Notes under the pieces: model-generated
Told to the model about the DNA's origin: nothing
Databases searched by the model: none
The model's input: the letters and a program-made list of their open reading frames with translations, nothing else
Part shown: positions 1-8,485 of the stretch, piece after piece
Layout: each line of letters opens with the position of its first letter
How positions within the stretch are numbered: position 1 is the first letter of the stretch
Source: Lutispora sp041687175
GTDB lineage: Bacteria; Bacillota; Clostridia; Lutisporales; Lutisporaceae
Length of the DNA stretch: 31,944 bases
Direction of reading: 5' to 3'
Assembly (NCBI RefSeq): GCF_041687175.1
Contig: NZ_JAWLCK010000022.1
Coordinates: forward strand, 1-31,944
Translations under genes and position numbers: made by a program

Positions 1-1530
1 TGTACCTCCACCTCCTTGGAAATGGAACAGTGCTGTTGATTTAAAACCTACCCATATCTGGAGCACTCCAAGCTTACATCCCCATATTACTACTCCTACT
101 TGAGGAACACATGCCAAAGTTGAATGAATTTCACCGTCTACTGTAAAGCTCATATCAAAAGATGCAGGTCTGAATATAGCATATGGTCCTACATAATATG
201 GTAAGCCGCCCCAGCCGATAGATTTATATGCAAAACCGGCTTCAGCGTCTCCTGTAGTTACGGTTCTAACCTCTACACTTATCTTGCCATTTACTTCAAG
301 AACCAAAAATATTCCTACAAAAGCTGCATTGCCCTTTTCTTTGCCTGCAACCTTTCCTAAATTTATATCGTAGCCATATACACACTTTTCCAAAGTATGA
401 TTAAAGATTATGTCTCCCTGCAATGTTATATCTGCTGTAGCCTTACAATCAAAAGAAAATTTAGCATCCAACTGAGAGGTTAATAGGTTAAGATCCATCG
501 CTACATTGAGTCTTGGATTCTCTACTATAATATTGCTGCCTTCCTTTACTCTCACAGTAACTTTTAAATCGCTTTTGCTTTCTACTCCTTCTAAATCGCT
601 GTAATATTCCTTATCTTCATCTTTCTCCAGTTTCTTTTCATCAGAAAATTCTCCTAAATTCTTAGGCGGATAGTCGAATATAATTACATTGCTTTTCAAT
701 GTGAGAATATGTTTATTACCTTGTCCTGTAACTTTTACAACATCATCCTCATATAAAACAGGTCCATCAGCCATTGCAATATAATTTTTCGGCATTCCAC
801 TTTCCGGGCTCAGCTCAAAGTCCGGATCAATATAGGCTATATTTCCTGTAGTAAGATGAATGGTCTGCTCAGGTATGCTGTAAGAACTGAATACTTCCGT
901 AAGATCAGGAGTCGCCACTACATAAAGCTCATTTCCTCGGTCATCCTGGCCTTCATATCCCAATATTTTAAATGCATTCCCCAGGTCTTCATCAATGTAA
1001 ATTTCCCCAGTTGAAGGTGCAAAGGATTCCAGATAACTCTGTGATACTGCCAAAATCTGTGAGCCTGCAGGATATTTTATACCATTTATCTTTCCAAAAG
1101 GATCTATATTTTCATTTGTCTGAGCATTTTCTTCAACCTTGAAGGTTACAAATCTGTCAAATGTCAGCTCCCTCAGCTCATATATTACTCCTGCAGGAAT
1201 CCTCTTTATATTTTCCTTAATTTCATAATTGACTCCCTGAGCTTTGGCTGGTTTTTCCAAGGCTACTGCAGGTATACCTGGAGTAGTTGTTGTTGGTACC
1301 TTTGGAGTTATCTTTGGTGATGGTGGTGTTGTAGATGGCTTTATATCTAGCGGTGTTTTAAGTGGGTTTGTATCTGGCGGTGTTGTAGGTGTCTTCGTAT
1401 CTTTAGATGGTTCTACTTTTGGTAATTTTGGCGATTCGCTTGCATATACTGCCGAAAGAGGGTTTAGTGCAAGCGAGAACATCATTATTAAAGACAACAA
1501 TAAAGCAGTAGTTTTTTTGGATTTATACAC
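1..1530 (-). CDS. Secreted protein of unknown function (3' end outside window)
   Basis: An open frame runs from a GTG at 1530 down to base 1 (510 codons) with no stop, so the gene continues past the left edge. The GTG is preceded by AAGGAAGTGAGG (1533-1544), nearly the same ribosome site as the two AraC genes next door; an in-frame ATG at 1566 is an alternative. Residues 1-30 form a signal peptide (lysines, hydrophobic core, then A-x-A-like SAVYA). Residues ~35-85 are a Pro/Thr-rich linker rich in TPP/KP motifs, typical of exported wall proteins. The rest is rich in beta-prone sequence with phrases such as YDINLGKVAG and FAYKSIGWGG. I do not recognise the family. It is divergent from the AraC gene pair, which may regulate it (inference). 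Confidence 0.85.
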   Translation of the reverse strand, partial: MYKSKKTTALLLSLIMMFSLALNPLSAVYASESPKLPKVEPSKDTKTPTTPPDTNPLKTPLDIKPSTTPPSPKITPKVPTTTTPGIPAVALEKPAKAQGVNYEIKENIKRIPAGVIYELRELTFDRFVTFKVEENAQTNENIDPFGKINGIKYPAGSQILAVSQSYLESFAPSTGEIYIDEDLGNAFKILGYEGQDDRGNELYVVATPDLTEVFSSYSIPEQTIHLTTGNIAYIDPDFELSPESGMPKNYIAMADGPVLYEDDVVKVTGQGNKHILTLKSNVIIFDYPPKNLGEFSDEKKLEKDEDKEYYSDLEGVESKSDLKVTVRVKEGSNIIVENPRLNVAMDLNLLTSQLDAKFSFDCKATADITLQGDIIFNHTLEKCVYGYDINLGKVAGKEKGNAAFVGIFLVLEVNGKISVEVRTVTTGDAEAGFAYKSIGWGGLPYYVGPYAIFRPASFDMSFTVDGEIHSTLACVPQVGVVIWGCKLGVLQIWVGFKSTALFHFQGGGGT

Positions 1531-1733
1531 GACCTCACTTCCTTCATATCTTTTTTTATCCTTCATGTATAGCCCTCAATGTGAATTTGACATTACTTTC
1601 ATATCAATAGCTGGCTATGCAATAGATTGATTCTATTATAAAGGAATTAAATTGAAATAACTTCCAACTTATTGCAACCCTTTTAATATTATTGAACTTT
1701 CTGTAAATTTTTACTTCTTTCGCATGTAATATT

Positions 1734-1742
1734 TGGTATAAT
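1734..1742 (+). promoter_or_regulatory. Extended -10 promoter of first AraC gene
   Basis: TTGGTATAAT ends at 1742; it contains TGnTATAAT, an extended -10 element, about 30 bases before the ATG at 1772. The -35 region (about 1715-1720, TTCTTT) is poor, as is common with extended -10 promoters. The gap 1531-1771 between the divergent genes holds nothing else I can name. Confidence 0.5.
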
Positions 1743-1771
1743 GTAAATAGAATAGTATGGGAAGTGATTTT

Positions 1772-2656
1772 ATGCTGGTTAGTCTGGATCGACTGACACA
1801 TCTTACAGGCGCTGTTCCTATGGATAACATTCAAAATGCAAAGTTAGTTATAGAGAATTTTTGTACTGACGATATTGCTATAGTAACTACGAATAAATCT
1901 ACAAATATCTGTCATGGGACTCATTTTCATGACAGCTATGAATTCGTTATTTGTCATACTAGAGTACCTTCCGCTGTTATAGATGATAAGATATATGACA
2001 GACCCATGAATGCACTATTTGCTGTAAATCCCATGCAAGACCATGGTTTAGCCATAGATGTAAAAGGCTCTGGTCTTTGCGGTGTACATATTGACAGAGA
2101 AACTGTAGAAAGCGTTGCCTATGAAATTTACGGTTCACCTCATATAGTATTTTCAAATGAGACTTTTAAAGTTAATCATGATATAAAACTTCTTGCTAAT
2201 TTGCTCTTGGAAGAACTGAAATATAAGCAAGCTGGTCATGAATTTATGGTAGAAAACCTTGCACATCTAATTATTGGTAGCCTAATGCGGAATATAAATC
2301 ACAACCTTCCGTCTAGGCCACATAATAAACCTGGAGGATATAAAGAAAACATCAAAAAAGTAATAGATTATATGAATGAAAACTACACTACCAGTGTTTC
2401 ATGTACAGAATTATCCAAATTGATTAAAATGGATAAATATAGATTCATACGAACCTTTAAGAGCCAGACACATAAAACACCCTATGAATATTTGCTGGAT
2501 CTTAAAATAGAAAAGGCAAAGAAGATGCTGAAAGCCAAAGATTATACTATTACAGAAATAAGCATGATATGCGGCTTCTCCAGCCATAGCCATTTTACTT
2601 CCACATTTAAGAAAAAAACCGGATTATCCCCATCTGAGTATAGAATGGATCTTTAG
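1772..2656 (+). CDS. AraC-family transcriptional regulator (copy 1)
   Basis: A 294-residue one-component regulator. Residues ~40-130 look like an AraC-type cupin sensor (HGTHFHDSYEF gives a His-x-His...Glu pattern, then NPMQDHG). Residues ~195-294 are the double helix-turn-helix, ending in the family signature (EISMICGFSSHSHFTSTFKK, then GLSPSEYR). An in-frame ATG exists at 1757, but the ATG at 1772 has GGGAAGTGA at 1759-1767 and gives the same length and N-terminus pattern as the next gene, so I choose 1772. The next gene (2777) is a close paralogue, and both sit between two secreted-protein genes. The effector and targets cannot be read from sequence; control of the neighbouring surface proteins is an inference. 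Confidence 0.93.
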   Translation: MLVSLDRLTHLTGAVPMDNIQNAKLVIENFCTDDIAIVTTNKSTNICHGTHFHDSYEFVICHTRVPSAVIDDKIYDRPMNALFAVNPMQDHGLAIDVKGSGLCGVHIDRETVESVAYEIYGSPHIVFSNETFKVNHDIKLLANLLLEELKYKQAGHEFMVENLAHLIIGSLMRNINHNLPSRPHNKPGGYKENIKKVIDYMNENYTTSVSCTELSKLIKMDKYRFIRTFKSQTHKTPYEYLLDLKIEKAKKMLKAKDYTITEISMICGFSSHSHFTSTFKKKTGLSPSEYRMDL

Positions 2657-2776
2657 GGACATAGGTTTTTTTGTATATTATAAGAAATATTAGGTATGCT
2701 GAGCTTTATAAGTCATAATGGTACCTAGTATGTAGATTTGCTAAACTATAAGTAAATTATATTAGGAAGTGAGTTT

Positions 2777-3661
2777 ATGACAGTTGATATGGAAAAAGTC
2801 ATAAGCCTGGCCGGTCCTATACCTTTCACTAATATTGGTAACCCAAAAGTTGTCATTGAAAATTTCTGCAGTAAAGATATGGTTGTAGTAACTACCAATA
2901 AGGCTACAAGCATAAACCATGGAATTCATGTCCATAACAGCTTTGAATTCACTATATGTCATGCCAATATACCTTCAATAGTAGCAGATAATAGAATACT
3001 AGATGGATTTGCCGGAGCTATTATAGCTTTCAACCCCATGCAGGAACACGGAGTAATGCAGGATCTGAAAGGCTTTTGCCTATGTGGTATACATGTGAAT
3101 AGAAATGTTATAGAAAGTGTTGCAACTGAATTATATGGTTCTCCTAATATAGTTTTTTCAAATGATATTTCTACTGTAAACCATGATATAAATCTACTTG
3201 TTAATTTGTTTTTGGAAGAGCTTAGATACAAGCAGGTTGGTCATGAGTTTATGGTAGAAAATCTTGTACTCATTATTGTTGGTAACCTTATGCGAAATAT
3301 AAAACACAGCCTACCTGCTAAGCCTCATAATAGACCACGAGGATATAAAGAAAACATTAAGAAAGTGATAGATTATATGAATGAACACTATGCTAATTCC
3401 TTTTCATGTGATGAATTATCAAGCTTGATTAATATGGATAAATTTAGATTCATACGAGCCTTTAAGAAACAGATGGATAAAACTCCTTATGAATACTTGC
3501 TGGATCTTAAAATCGAAAAGGCAAAGAAGATGCTGAAAGGCAAAGATTATTCTATTACAGAAATAAGCATGATGTGCGGTTTTTCCAGCCATAGCCATTT
3601 CACTACTATATTTAAGAAAAAAACCGGTTTATCCCCAACAGAGTATAGAATGAGTCCCTAG
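2777..3661 (+). CDS. AraC-family transcriptional regulator (copy 2)
   Basis: A 294-residue paralogue of the preceding gene with the same layout: a cupin-like sensor half (HGIHVHNSFEF, NPMQEHG) and an AraC double HTH at ~195-294 (EISMMCGFSSHSHF, GLSPTEYR). By eye about two thirds of residues match copy 1. The C-terminal half is much closer than the sensor half, where ligand-facing positions differ. Ribosome site AGGAAGTGAG is at 2764-2773, seven bases spaced in the same way as in copy 1. The 120-base gap after copy 1 has no clear terminator, so the two may be co-transcribed. A strong terminator follows directly. This looks like a tandem duplication with divergence of the sensor domain. Confidence 0.93.
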   Translation: MTVDMEKVISLAGPIPFTNIGNPKVVIENFCSKDMVVVTTNKATSINHGIHVHNSFEFTICHANIPSIVADNRILDGFAGAIIAFNPMQEHGVMQDLKGFCLCGIHVNRNVIESVATELYGSPNIVFSNDISTVNHDINLLVNLFLEELRYKQVGHEFMVENLVLIIVGNLMRNIKHSLPAKPHNRPRGYKENIKKVIDYMNEHYANSFSCDELSSLINMDKFRFIRAFKKQMDKTPYEYLLDLKIEKAKKMLKGKDYSITEISMMCGFSSHSHFTTIFKKKTGLSPTEYRMSP

Positions 3662-3681
3662 AAGGTCTAGGGCTTTTTTTT
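3656..3681 (+). terminator. Rho-independent terminator after AraC pair
   Basis: A perfect 7-bp stem CCCTAGA / TCTAGGG (3656-3662 with 3666-3672, 3-base loop) is followed by C and eight T. The stem begins within the last codon and stop of the second AraC gene. Confidence 0.9.
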
Positions 3682-3795
3682 ATGCAATTTTTTGAAAGGT
3701 AATATCAATAATTTGGAAGATATGCTGAGGCGTTGATGTTACAATATTTATGATTGTATTCATAAAATTTTGAATTTTAATTAGGAGGGAATATA

Positions 3796-5367
3796 ATGAA
3801 GAAAAAAACACTGAGTTTCATATTAGTACTATGCTTAATCATGTCAGTTGTTTTAAGTGTGCCTGTTTTTGCTGCATCAGGTACGGTAACTTTGGATAAG
3901 ACTAAATATACTGTACTTGAAGAAGCAAAGGCTACCATAACCGGATTGACTGATGGGCAGATTGATGATGGTGCATGGGTAGGAATAGCTACCGAAGGAA
4001 CAAGATATCAAAATACTGACTTCAGGGCATATATAGCTGATTTACCGGTAGATAATGTCTTGAGATTTGAGGCTCCATATCACTTTGGAAATTATGAAGT
4101 AAGAGTTTTTGATGGCGACGATAATTTTATAGCATCTGCATCCTTTTCTGTAGTTGGGTCAAAAGCTAAAGAAGGAGATATAACTATCTCAAAAAAAGAA
4201 GTGCTGATACGTGAGCCTATGTCAGTAACAGTAAACGGTCTCACAGATGGCCAGATTGAAAACGGCGCTTGGTTGGGCATAGCTAAATATGATGCGAAAT
4301 TAGAAAACACTGATTTCCAAAGCTATATCACTGATTTGCCAGCGAATAATACTTACCAATTTGAAGCTCCATATCACTTTGGAAGATATGAAATAAGAGT
4401 TTTCTCTTCTTACGGTCTTGATATAGAGGAATCATTTTTCGGCAAAGCTGAGTTCATTGTAACATCCAGCAAAGCAAAACCGGGAGATATAGTTCTGTCA
4501 AAAACTAACCCGGCTCCCGAAGAAGCCATGACAGTAACTGTAAATGGTCTGACTCCTGGTGAAATAGAAGAAGGCGCATGGTTGGGTATTGCAAAAATTG
4601 ATGAGAAATTACAGAACACCTATCATCATTCATATATCTCAGATTTAAAGATAGGTAATGTCTATGAATTCAAAGCCCCTTCAGAACCTGGAAGGTATGA
4701 AGTAAGGGTATTTTGCAAATATGGCTTGGAGGAAGCTGAGTATGAATATGGATTATTCGGCAGGGCTGAATTCACAGTAGGCGGAGCACCAGTTGAAGAA
4801 ATTGCTGCAGGAACAGATGGCTTATCAGCATGGGCCGCTCCTGAAGTAAACGAAGCTGTAGAACAAGGGCTTGTTACAGAGCAGGTTCTCTCTCAATTCC
4901 CCAAGAATATTACCCGTGAAGAATTCTGTGAGCTGGCTGTTCTTTTATATGAGAAACTAACAGGAAATAAGGCAGAACCAGGAGTAGATAATTTCACAGA
5001 TACTGATAATCCTGAAGTTTTGAAAGCATTCAAGCTTGGCATAGTTCAAGGAACAAATCCAGAAATGACATTGTTCTCACCAAATTTAGAAATCACAAGA
5101 GAACAGATATCTGCTATGCTATTCAGAACACTTCAGACTGCTATGCCACAATTGGAGGCAACAGGAGAGTTCCAGGTAACTGTACTTGATGCAGATCAGA
5201 TTTCACCATGGGCATTGTCCGCAGTTAAGTTCATGAATGCCAATGGCATTATAAATGGTACTCCAGCTGCTGGTGGTGCAGTTTACTTCTTACCAAAGAG
5301 CAATACAACCAGAGAAATGGCTATATCACTTGTGCTTCGTGCATTCCAGACATTCAGCCAGTTCTAG
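3796..5367 (+). CDS. Secreted triple-repeat protein with three SLH modules
   Basis: A 523-residue exported surface protein. Residues 1-27 are a signal peptide (MKKK, hydrophobic core, VFAAS). Three homologous repeats of ~95-100 residues follow (about 29-120, 127-222, 229-328). Each starts with a G-x-hydrophobic-x-LSK/ISK strand and contains VNGLTDGQIENGAWLGIAK-like and APYHFGRYEIRVF-like blocks, probably beta-sandwich units. Residues ~342-523 hold three S-layer-homology modules (ITREEFCELAVLLYEKL; FSPNLEITREQISAMLFRTL; TTREMAISLVLRAFQ), which in this family bind pyruvylated wall polymer non-covalently. The ribosome site is TTAGGAGGGAATATA before the ATG. It is a single gene with terminators on both sides. 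The ligand of the repeats is unknown. Confidence 0.92.
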   Translation: MKKKTLSFILVLCLIMSVVLSVPVFAASGTVTLDKTKYTVLEEAKATITGLTDGQIDDGAWVGIATEGTRYQNTDFRAYIADLPVDNVLRFEAPYHFGNYEVRVFDGDDNFIASASFSVVGSKAKEGDITISKKEVLIREPMSVTVNGLTDGQIENGAWLGIAKYDAKLENTDFQSYITDLPANNTYQFEAPYHFGRYEIRVFSSYGLDIEESFFGKAEFIVTSSKAKPGDIVLSKTNPAPEEAMTVTVNGLTPGEIEEGAWLGIAKIDEKLQNTYHHSYISDLKIGNVYEFKAPSEPGRYEVRVFCKYGLEEAEYEYGLFGRAEFTVGGAPVEEIAAGTDGLSAWAAPEVNEAVEQGLVTEQVLSQFPKNITREEFCELAVLLYEKLTGNKAEPGVDNFTDTDNPEVLKAFKLGIVQGTNPEMTLFSPNLEITREQISAMLFRTLQTAMPQLEATGEFQVTVLDADQISPWALSAVKFMNANGIINGTPAAGGAVYFLPKSNTTREMAISLVLRAFQTFSQF

Positions 5368-5380
5368 GATTAAATAAAAA

Positions 5381-5408
5381 AAATCTCCTCCGCCTTTGGA
5401 GGAGATTT
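5381..5408. terminator. Bidirectional terminator
   Basis: An 11-bp perfect stem AAATCTCCTCC / GGAGGAGATTT (5381-5391 and 5398-5408) with a 6-base loop. It has an A-run before and a T-run after, so it can end the SLH gene (+) and the convergent acidic protein gene (-). Confidence 0.92.
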
Positions 5409-5411
5409 TTT

Positions 5412-5888
5412 TTATTCCATTTCTACTAGCAATTCGCCTTCCTTGTCATATATGCCTTCTTCATCTATCTGGACATAGCCATCGGTGGCATCAGCAATAA
5501 AGTCCAGTAGTGTCTCCAGGAAATCCCAGCCTTCCTCTGTAATATCTTCATCAATGTCCAATGCATATATCTGCACCATATTCTTCACTATTTCTACAGC
5601 TTTTTTTTGTTCTTTGCTGTAGGGAAGCTCCTTCAATACTTCCAGAAACTCTTCCTGTTCCTCTTCAAATATTGAATCTATACCTTTTATATTTCTTTCC
5701 AGCCTGATGGGTTCGTGATTAGGATCATATTCCAGCATCAAGTATTTCCAATCTTTTTCATCAAAATCATCGTCAAATTTCCCGGGAAAAGTAGAAAATT
5801 CGTAACCAGCTTCCAGTAATTCCTCACATATAGCAAATCTCGACGGATAATCTTCAGCTAATGAAAAAACTCTAGCATAAAAGCTCAA
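5412..5888 (-). CDS. Small acidic protein of unknown function
   Basis: 158 residues, with no signal peptide or membrane segment, so probably cytoplasmic. It is very acidic (runs such as FDDDFDEKDW, FEEEQEEFLE, IDEDITEEGW) and mostly predicted helical. I do not recognise the family. The start is TTG at 5888, supported by GGGAGGAG (about 5893-5900) seven to eight bases upstream; the nearby in-frame ATG inside the gene lacks a ribosome site. It lies 61 bases downstream of the DUF4015 lipoprotein gene on the same strand, without a terminator between them, so the two may be one transcript ending at the bidirectional hairpin. No function can be assigned. Confidence 0.8.
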   Translation of the reverse strand: MSFYARVFSLAEDYPSRFAICEELLEAGYEFSTFPGKFDDDFDEKDWKYLMLEYDPNHEPIRLERNIKGIDSIFEEEQEEFLEVLKELPYSKEQKKAVEIVKNMVQIYALDIDEDITEEGWDFLETLLDFIADATDGYVQIDEEGIYDKEGELLVEME

Positions 5889-5949
5889 AACATCTCCTCC
5901 CTTTATAAGGTGTGGGTATTCCTTGTCTCAGAATGTCCACAAATAGTAT

Positions 5950-7449
5950 TTATTTAGTTACGGCTCCTTCCGAATACTTGTTATTAGGATTCCAGAGCAG
6001 ATATTCATCTACACCGTTTTCCTCAAGAGCTTTAATCTGGTCAATAACCTGTTGATCTCCATATTTAATATAACCCTTTACCCATGGTGCTGTAAAGTCC
6101 TGTATCCATGGTCTTATTATGGCAGGAGTAGGTATGTTTTTATTCCTTCTGACTGAGTCTTTAGTAGAATTATATACAGTCCCATAAGGGTTTGCATCAG
6201 GTACAGGTATGCCATATGTGTGGTTGGCATAGTGGCTTGGATACATCATAGGGCATATATAGTCCACAATATTGCTGATAGCCTCCCAATACTGTCCCAG
6301 AGCCATATCATCCTCAACAGAACCTACAAGCCCGTACACATCAGCAGATATATACACATTCTTAGGAGCCAGCTGTTCTCTGGCATATTTCAAATAGTTC
6401 TGTATTGTAGCCGGTTTTGATTCTCCAGTAGTATTCCTATAGTCCAGCCTTTTATCCAATTTTCCCCCGTCAGAGGCAGGGAATCTCACATAGTCAAACT
6501 GTATTTCATTGAAGCCCACCTCAGCAGCTTCCTTTGCCACCTCAATATTATACTCCCATAAATTCCTGTCATGGGGTGAAGCCCAGACTAAGCCATCATT
6601 GTTTGTAAATGGTTTGCCTGTGTCTTTGTAGATTATTGCTTTATCCGGATTGTGAGCTGTATATAGTGGGTCTTTAAAGGATACTATTCTGGCTATTGTA
6701 TATATGTTATTATCCTTCAACTTTTTCATCAGAGCTTGTATATCTTTTACGGTAGCATGCTTATTAGCTTCCGGGCTGTACTTTTCTGCTGCTTTTGTAG
6801 GGAACAACATATAGCCTTTGTCTTCTTTTACATCAATTACAAAGGTATTTATATCTGTCTTCTTCGCCATTTCAATGAGGGAATCAAGTCTGGCATTTGA
6901 AGCAGACCATATAGTTACATATATCCCCCTCACTTTGACCCTTGGATTGTTTTCGTATTCTACCACCTTTTTCTGCGGTGTGTAGTCCATATCCTTGAAT
7001 TCTTCACCTATCAGATCCAACCAATTCTTAGATGCATGTTTGCCGCTTATCCAGCCTGTTTCTTCTTTGCCAGAATCATCTATGTAGCTTACTTTCAACC
7101 AGGTTTCTTCCTGTTCATCCTTCTTCTCTTCAAGCAAGGTTACCTGGCTCGCTCTAGAAAGGCTCCCTAATACTTTGGCACCTTTTGTAATGTCTTCTCT
7201 CACATTAATTTTTCTTCCTGTAATGAAGAGAGTATTTTCAGGAAAGGTTACTTCGGGTATTATTTCTTGCACAAAAACTGGTTCTTCAGGTTCTGCTGGT
7301 TCTTCAGGCTGGGATGCAGGGTCCTGAGGGTCTTCCGTTGACTCTTCTTTTGTTGACCCCATAGGGTTTGCACCTACAGAACAGCCAGTGAATATTAGTG
7401 ATAATGATAGAATAACAATTAGTATAGCTAGAACATTTTTTTGATTCAT
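5950..7449 (-). CDS. Lipoprotein: SH3-like domain plus DUF4015 glycosidase-like domain
   Basis: 499 residues. Residues 1-23 form a lipoprotein signal with lipobox LIFTGC (Cys at about 23), so the protein should be anchored on the outer face of the membrane. An acidic Pro/Glu linker (PASQPEEPAEPEEP) follows. A bacterial SH3-like domain spans about 75-145 (ITGRKINVREDITKGAKVLG ... GWISGKH), a fold often used for wall binding. Residues ~170-490 match the DUF4015 putative glycoside hydrolase (TIM-barrel) family: VRGIYVTIWSAS, NTFVIDVKEDKGY, FNEIQFDYVRFPASDG, ADVYGLV and ICPMMYPSHY. The D and E residues in IDVKED and QFDYVRFP are the usual candidate catalytic or binding positions. Its substrate is probably a cell-wall or surface glycan (inference). 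Ribosome site AGAGGTG precedes the ATG. Confidence 0.88.
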   Translation of the reverse strand: MNQKNVLAILIVILSLSLIFTGCSVGANPMGSTKEESTEDPQDPASQPEEPAEPEEPVFVQEIIPEVTFPENTLFITGRKINVREDITKGAKVLGSLSRASQVTLLEEKKDEQEETWLKVSYIDDSGKEETGWISGKHASKNWLDLIGEEFKDMDYTPQKKVVEYENNPRVKVRGIYVTIWSASNARLDSLIEMAKKTDINTFVIDVKEDKGYMLFPTKAAEKYSPEANKHATVKDIQALMKKLKDNNIYTIARIVSFKDPLYTAHNPDKAIIYKDTGKPFTNNDGLVWASPHDRNLWEYNIEVAKEAAEVGFNEIQFDYVRFPASDGGKLDKRLDYRNTTGESKPATIQNYLKYAREQLAPKNVYISADVYGLVGSVEDDMALGQYWEAISNIVDYICPMMYPSHYANHTYGIPVPDANPYGTVYNSTKDSVRRNKNIPTPAIIRPWIQDFTAPWVKGYIKYGDQQVIDQIKALEENGVDEYLLWNPNNKYSEGAVTK

Positions 7450-7562
7450 AGGGCACCTCTCATCTCATATTATCTTTTTTCATTATATCACATATTTCGA
7501 CTACTTTTGTGGGTAAATAGTTTCAATAATGTGGAATTAATTAGCAAGATTCTCATATATAT

Positions 7563-7726
7563 AAAATGCAAAGCATTTTCCGTTACGAGTCACGGGTTAC
7601 GAGTTACGAGTATTGAAGTATGTGCTTCGGAGCCCTGCTTAAATTCACGTGACTCGAGACAGGACCCTAAAGAAATGACAATAGGCATGCAACTCGTGAC
7701 TCAGAAAAATGCTAGGCATTTTTCTG
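7563..7726. repeat. Hairpin-ended, MITE-like intergenic repeat with TACGAGT units
   Basis: Non-coding element of ~165 bases. The left end is hairpin AAAATGC-aaa-GCATTTT (7563-7579). The right end is a perfect 11-bp hairpin CAGAAAAATGC-tag-GCATTTTTCTG (7702-7726) that shares the AAAATGC/GCATTTT core. Inside are three TACGAGT units (7584-7590, 7599-7605 and 7605-7611 region, slightly overlapping). GAGTCACG (7587-7594) pairs perfectly with CGTGACTC at 7695-7702, and a second CGTGACTC lies at 7648-7655. The whole can fold into a long structured arm. No transposase is present. The right hairpin sits just before the ribosome site of the DUF4397 gene and could affect its expression. Confidence 0.6.
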
Positions 7727-7744
7727 ATTAGAGGAGGATAAATT

Positions 7745-8452
7745 ATGGCTTATTGTCCACTGCGTCCATATATGAAATGTCCACTACATATGATGAATAA
7801 TATTAATAGAGAAGAAACATTTGATAAAGAAGATAGAGATAATGAAGAAGAAAGACAGGCAGGGTTTTCTTTTGTCAGGTTTCTTCATGCTTCCCCAAAT
7901 GCACCAGCCCTTGATATCTATATCGATAATATGAAGGCTGTATCAAATCTGACATACGCTAGCATTGCAGGCTATGCAGCATTACCTGCGACAATCCATG
8001 ATATTGCGGTTTATCCGCTGGGCCAGACAGATACTCCTTTGACTCAGTTCACCATCAATCCTTCTCGGGACAGCTATCGAACAATAGTAATAGCGGGATT
8101 GTCACCAAATATTCAGTCCAGGATATATGTTGATTCTGGTGAATTGATACCTGGTAATGAAAGCCGCATAAGATTTGTTCATATGTCACCAAGAGCTCCT
8201 GCTCTAGATGTTGTAGACGAAACAGGCCGAGCATTATTTAGTGGTGTAACCTTTGGTAGAGTTGCTGAGTATATCAGTGTAGAGCCTAATATTTACACCT
8301 TAAGAGTTCTTATAGCAGGCACTCCAAATGTAGTTTTAGGTTTGCCCCAATTGACGTTCAGAGGAGGAAGAGCCTACACCATATATGCCATAGGCCTCTT
8401 GGGAGCTTCTCCACCTCTTACAGCAGTGGTGCTGGCAGATGGTCGAAGATGA
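7745..8452 (+). CDS. DUF4397 domain protein
   Basis: 235 residues. After a Cys/Met/Pro-rich N-terminus (MAYCPLRPYMKCPLHMM) and an acidic stretch (EDRDNEEERQ), there are two tandem DUF4397-type beta-sandwich units. They are marked by FVRFLHASPNAPALDIYID (about 43-61) and IRFVHMSPRAPALDVVDE (about 142-159); each ends in a Y-x-hydrophobic strand (YRTIVIAGL; YTIYAIGLLG). No signal peptide is visible. In Clostridia such proteins with cysteine-rich heads are often surface or spore-associated, but that is an inference here. The ribosome site GAGGAGGATAAATT gives a clear ATG. It is a single gene, preceded by the hairpin-ended repeat and followed by a terminator shared with the convergent SdpI-like gene. 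Confidence 0.88.
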   Translation: MAYCPLRPYMKCPLHMMNNINREETFDKEDRDNEEERQAGFSFVRFLHASPNAPALDIYIDNMKAVSNLTYASIAGYAALPATIHDIAVYPLGQTDTPLTQFTINPSRDSYRTIVIAGLSPNIQSRIYVDSGELIPGNESRIRFVHMSPRAPALDVVDETGRALFSGVTFGRVAEYISVEPNIYTLRVLIAGTPNVVLGLPQLTFRGGRAYTIYAIGLLGASPPLTAVVLADGRR

Positions 8453-8485
8453 GAAAACAGGCATTATCAGCTGCCTGTTTTTCTC
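8451..8485. terminator. Terminator shared by convergent genes
   Basis: Stem AAAACAGGCA / TGCCTGTTTT with outer GAG/CTC (8451-8463 and 8472-8485) and an ~8-base loop. It begins at the stop of the DUF4397 gene and overlaps the last codons and stop of the minus-strand SdpI-like gene, so the hairpin is partly coding. T-rich arms serve both directions. Confidence 0.7.

Noticed and set aside
1244..1630. 128-codon plus-strand frame rich in Gly and Val
   Set aside because: It is antisense to the Pro/Thr linker and signal peptide of the secreted protein; the glycines come from reversed proline codons.
7563..7585. Possible third sigma-54 site on the minus strand (CGGAAA-N5-TTGCAT) upstream of the DUF4015 lipoprotein gene
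   Set aside because: The -24 half is CGGAAA, not TGG, and the match falls within the left hairpin of the repeat element, whose palindrome explains it.
7584..7611. TACGAGT repeats as a small CRISPR array
   Set aside because: Units are only 7-8 bases, adjoining, and without spacers of constant length; no cas genes are present.
7441..7731. A 96-codon open frame on the plus strand
   Set aside because: It crosses the hairpin-ended repeat, has no ribosome site, and its translation has no protein-like features.
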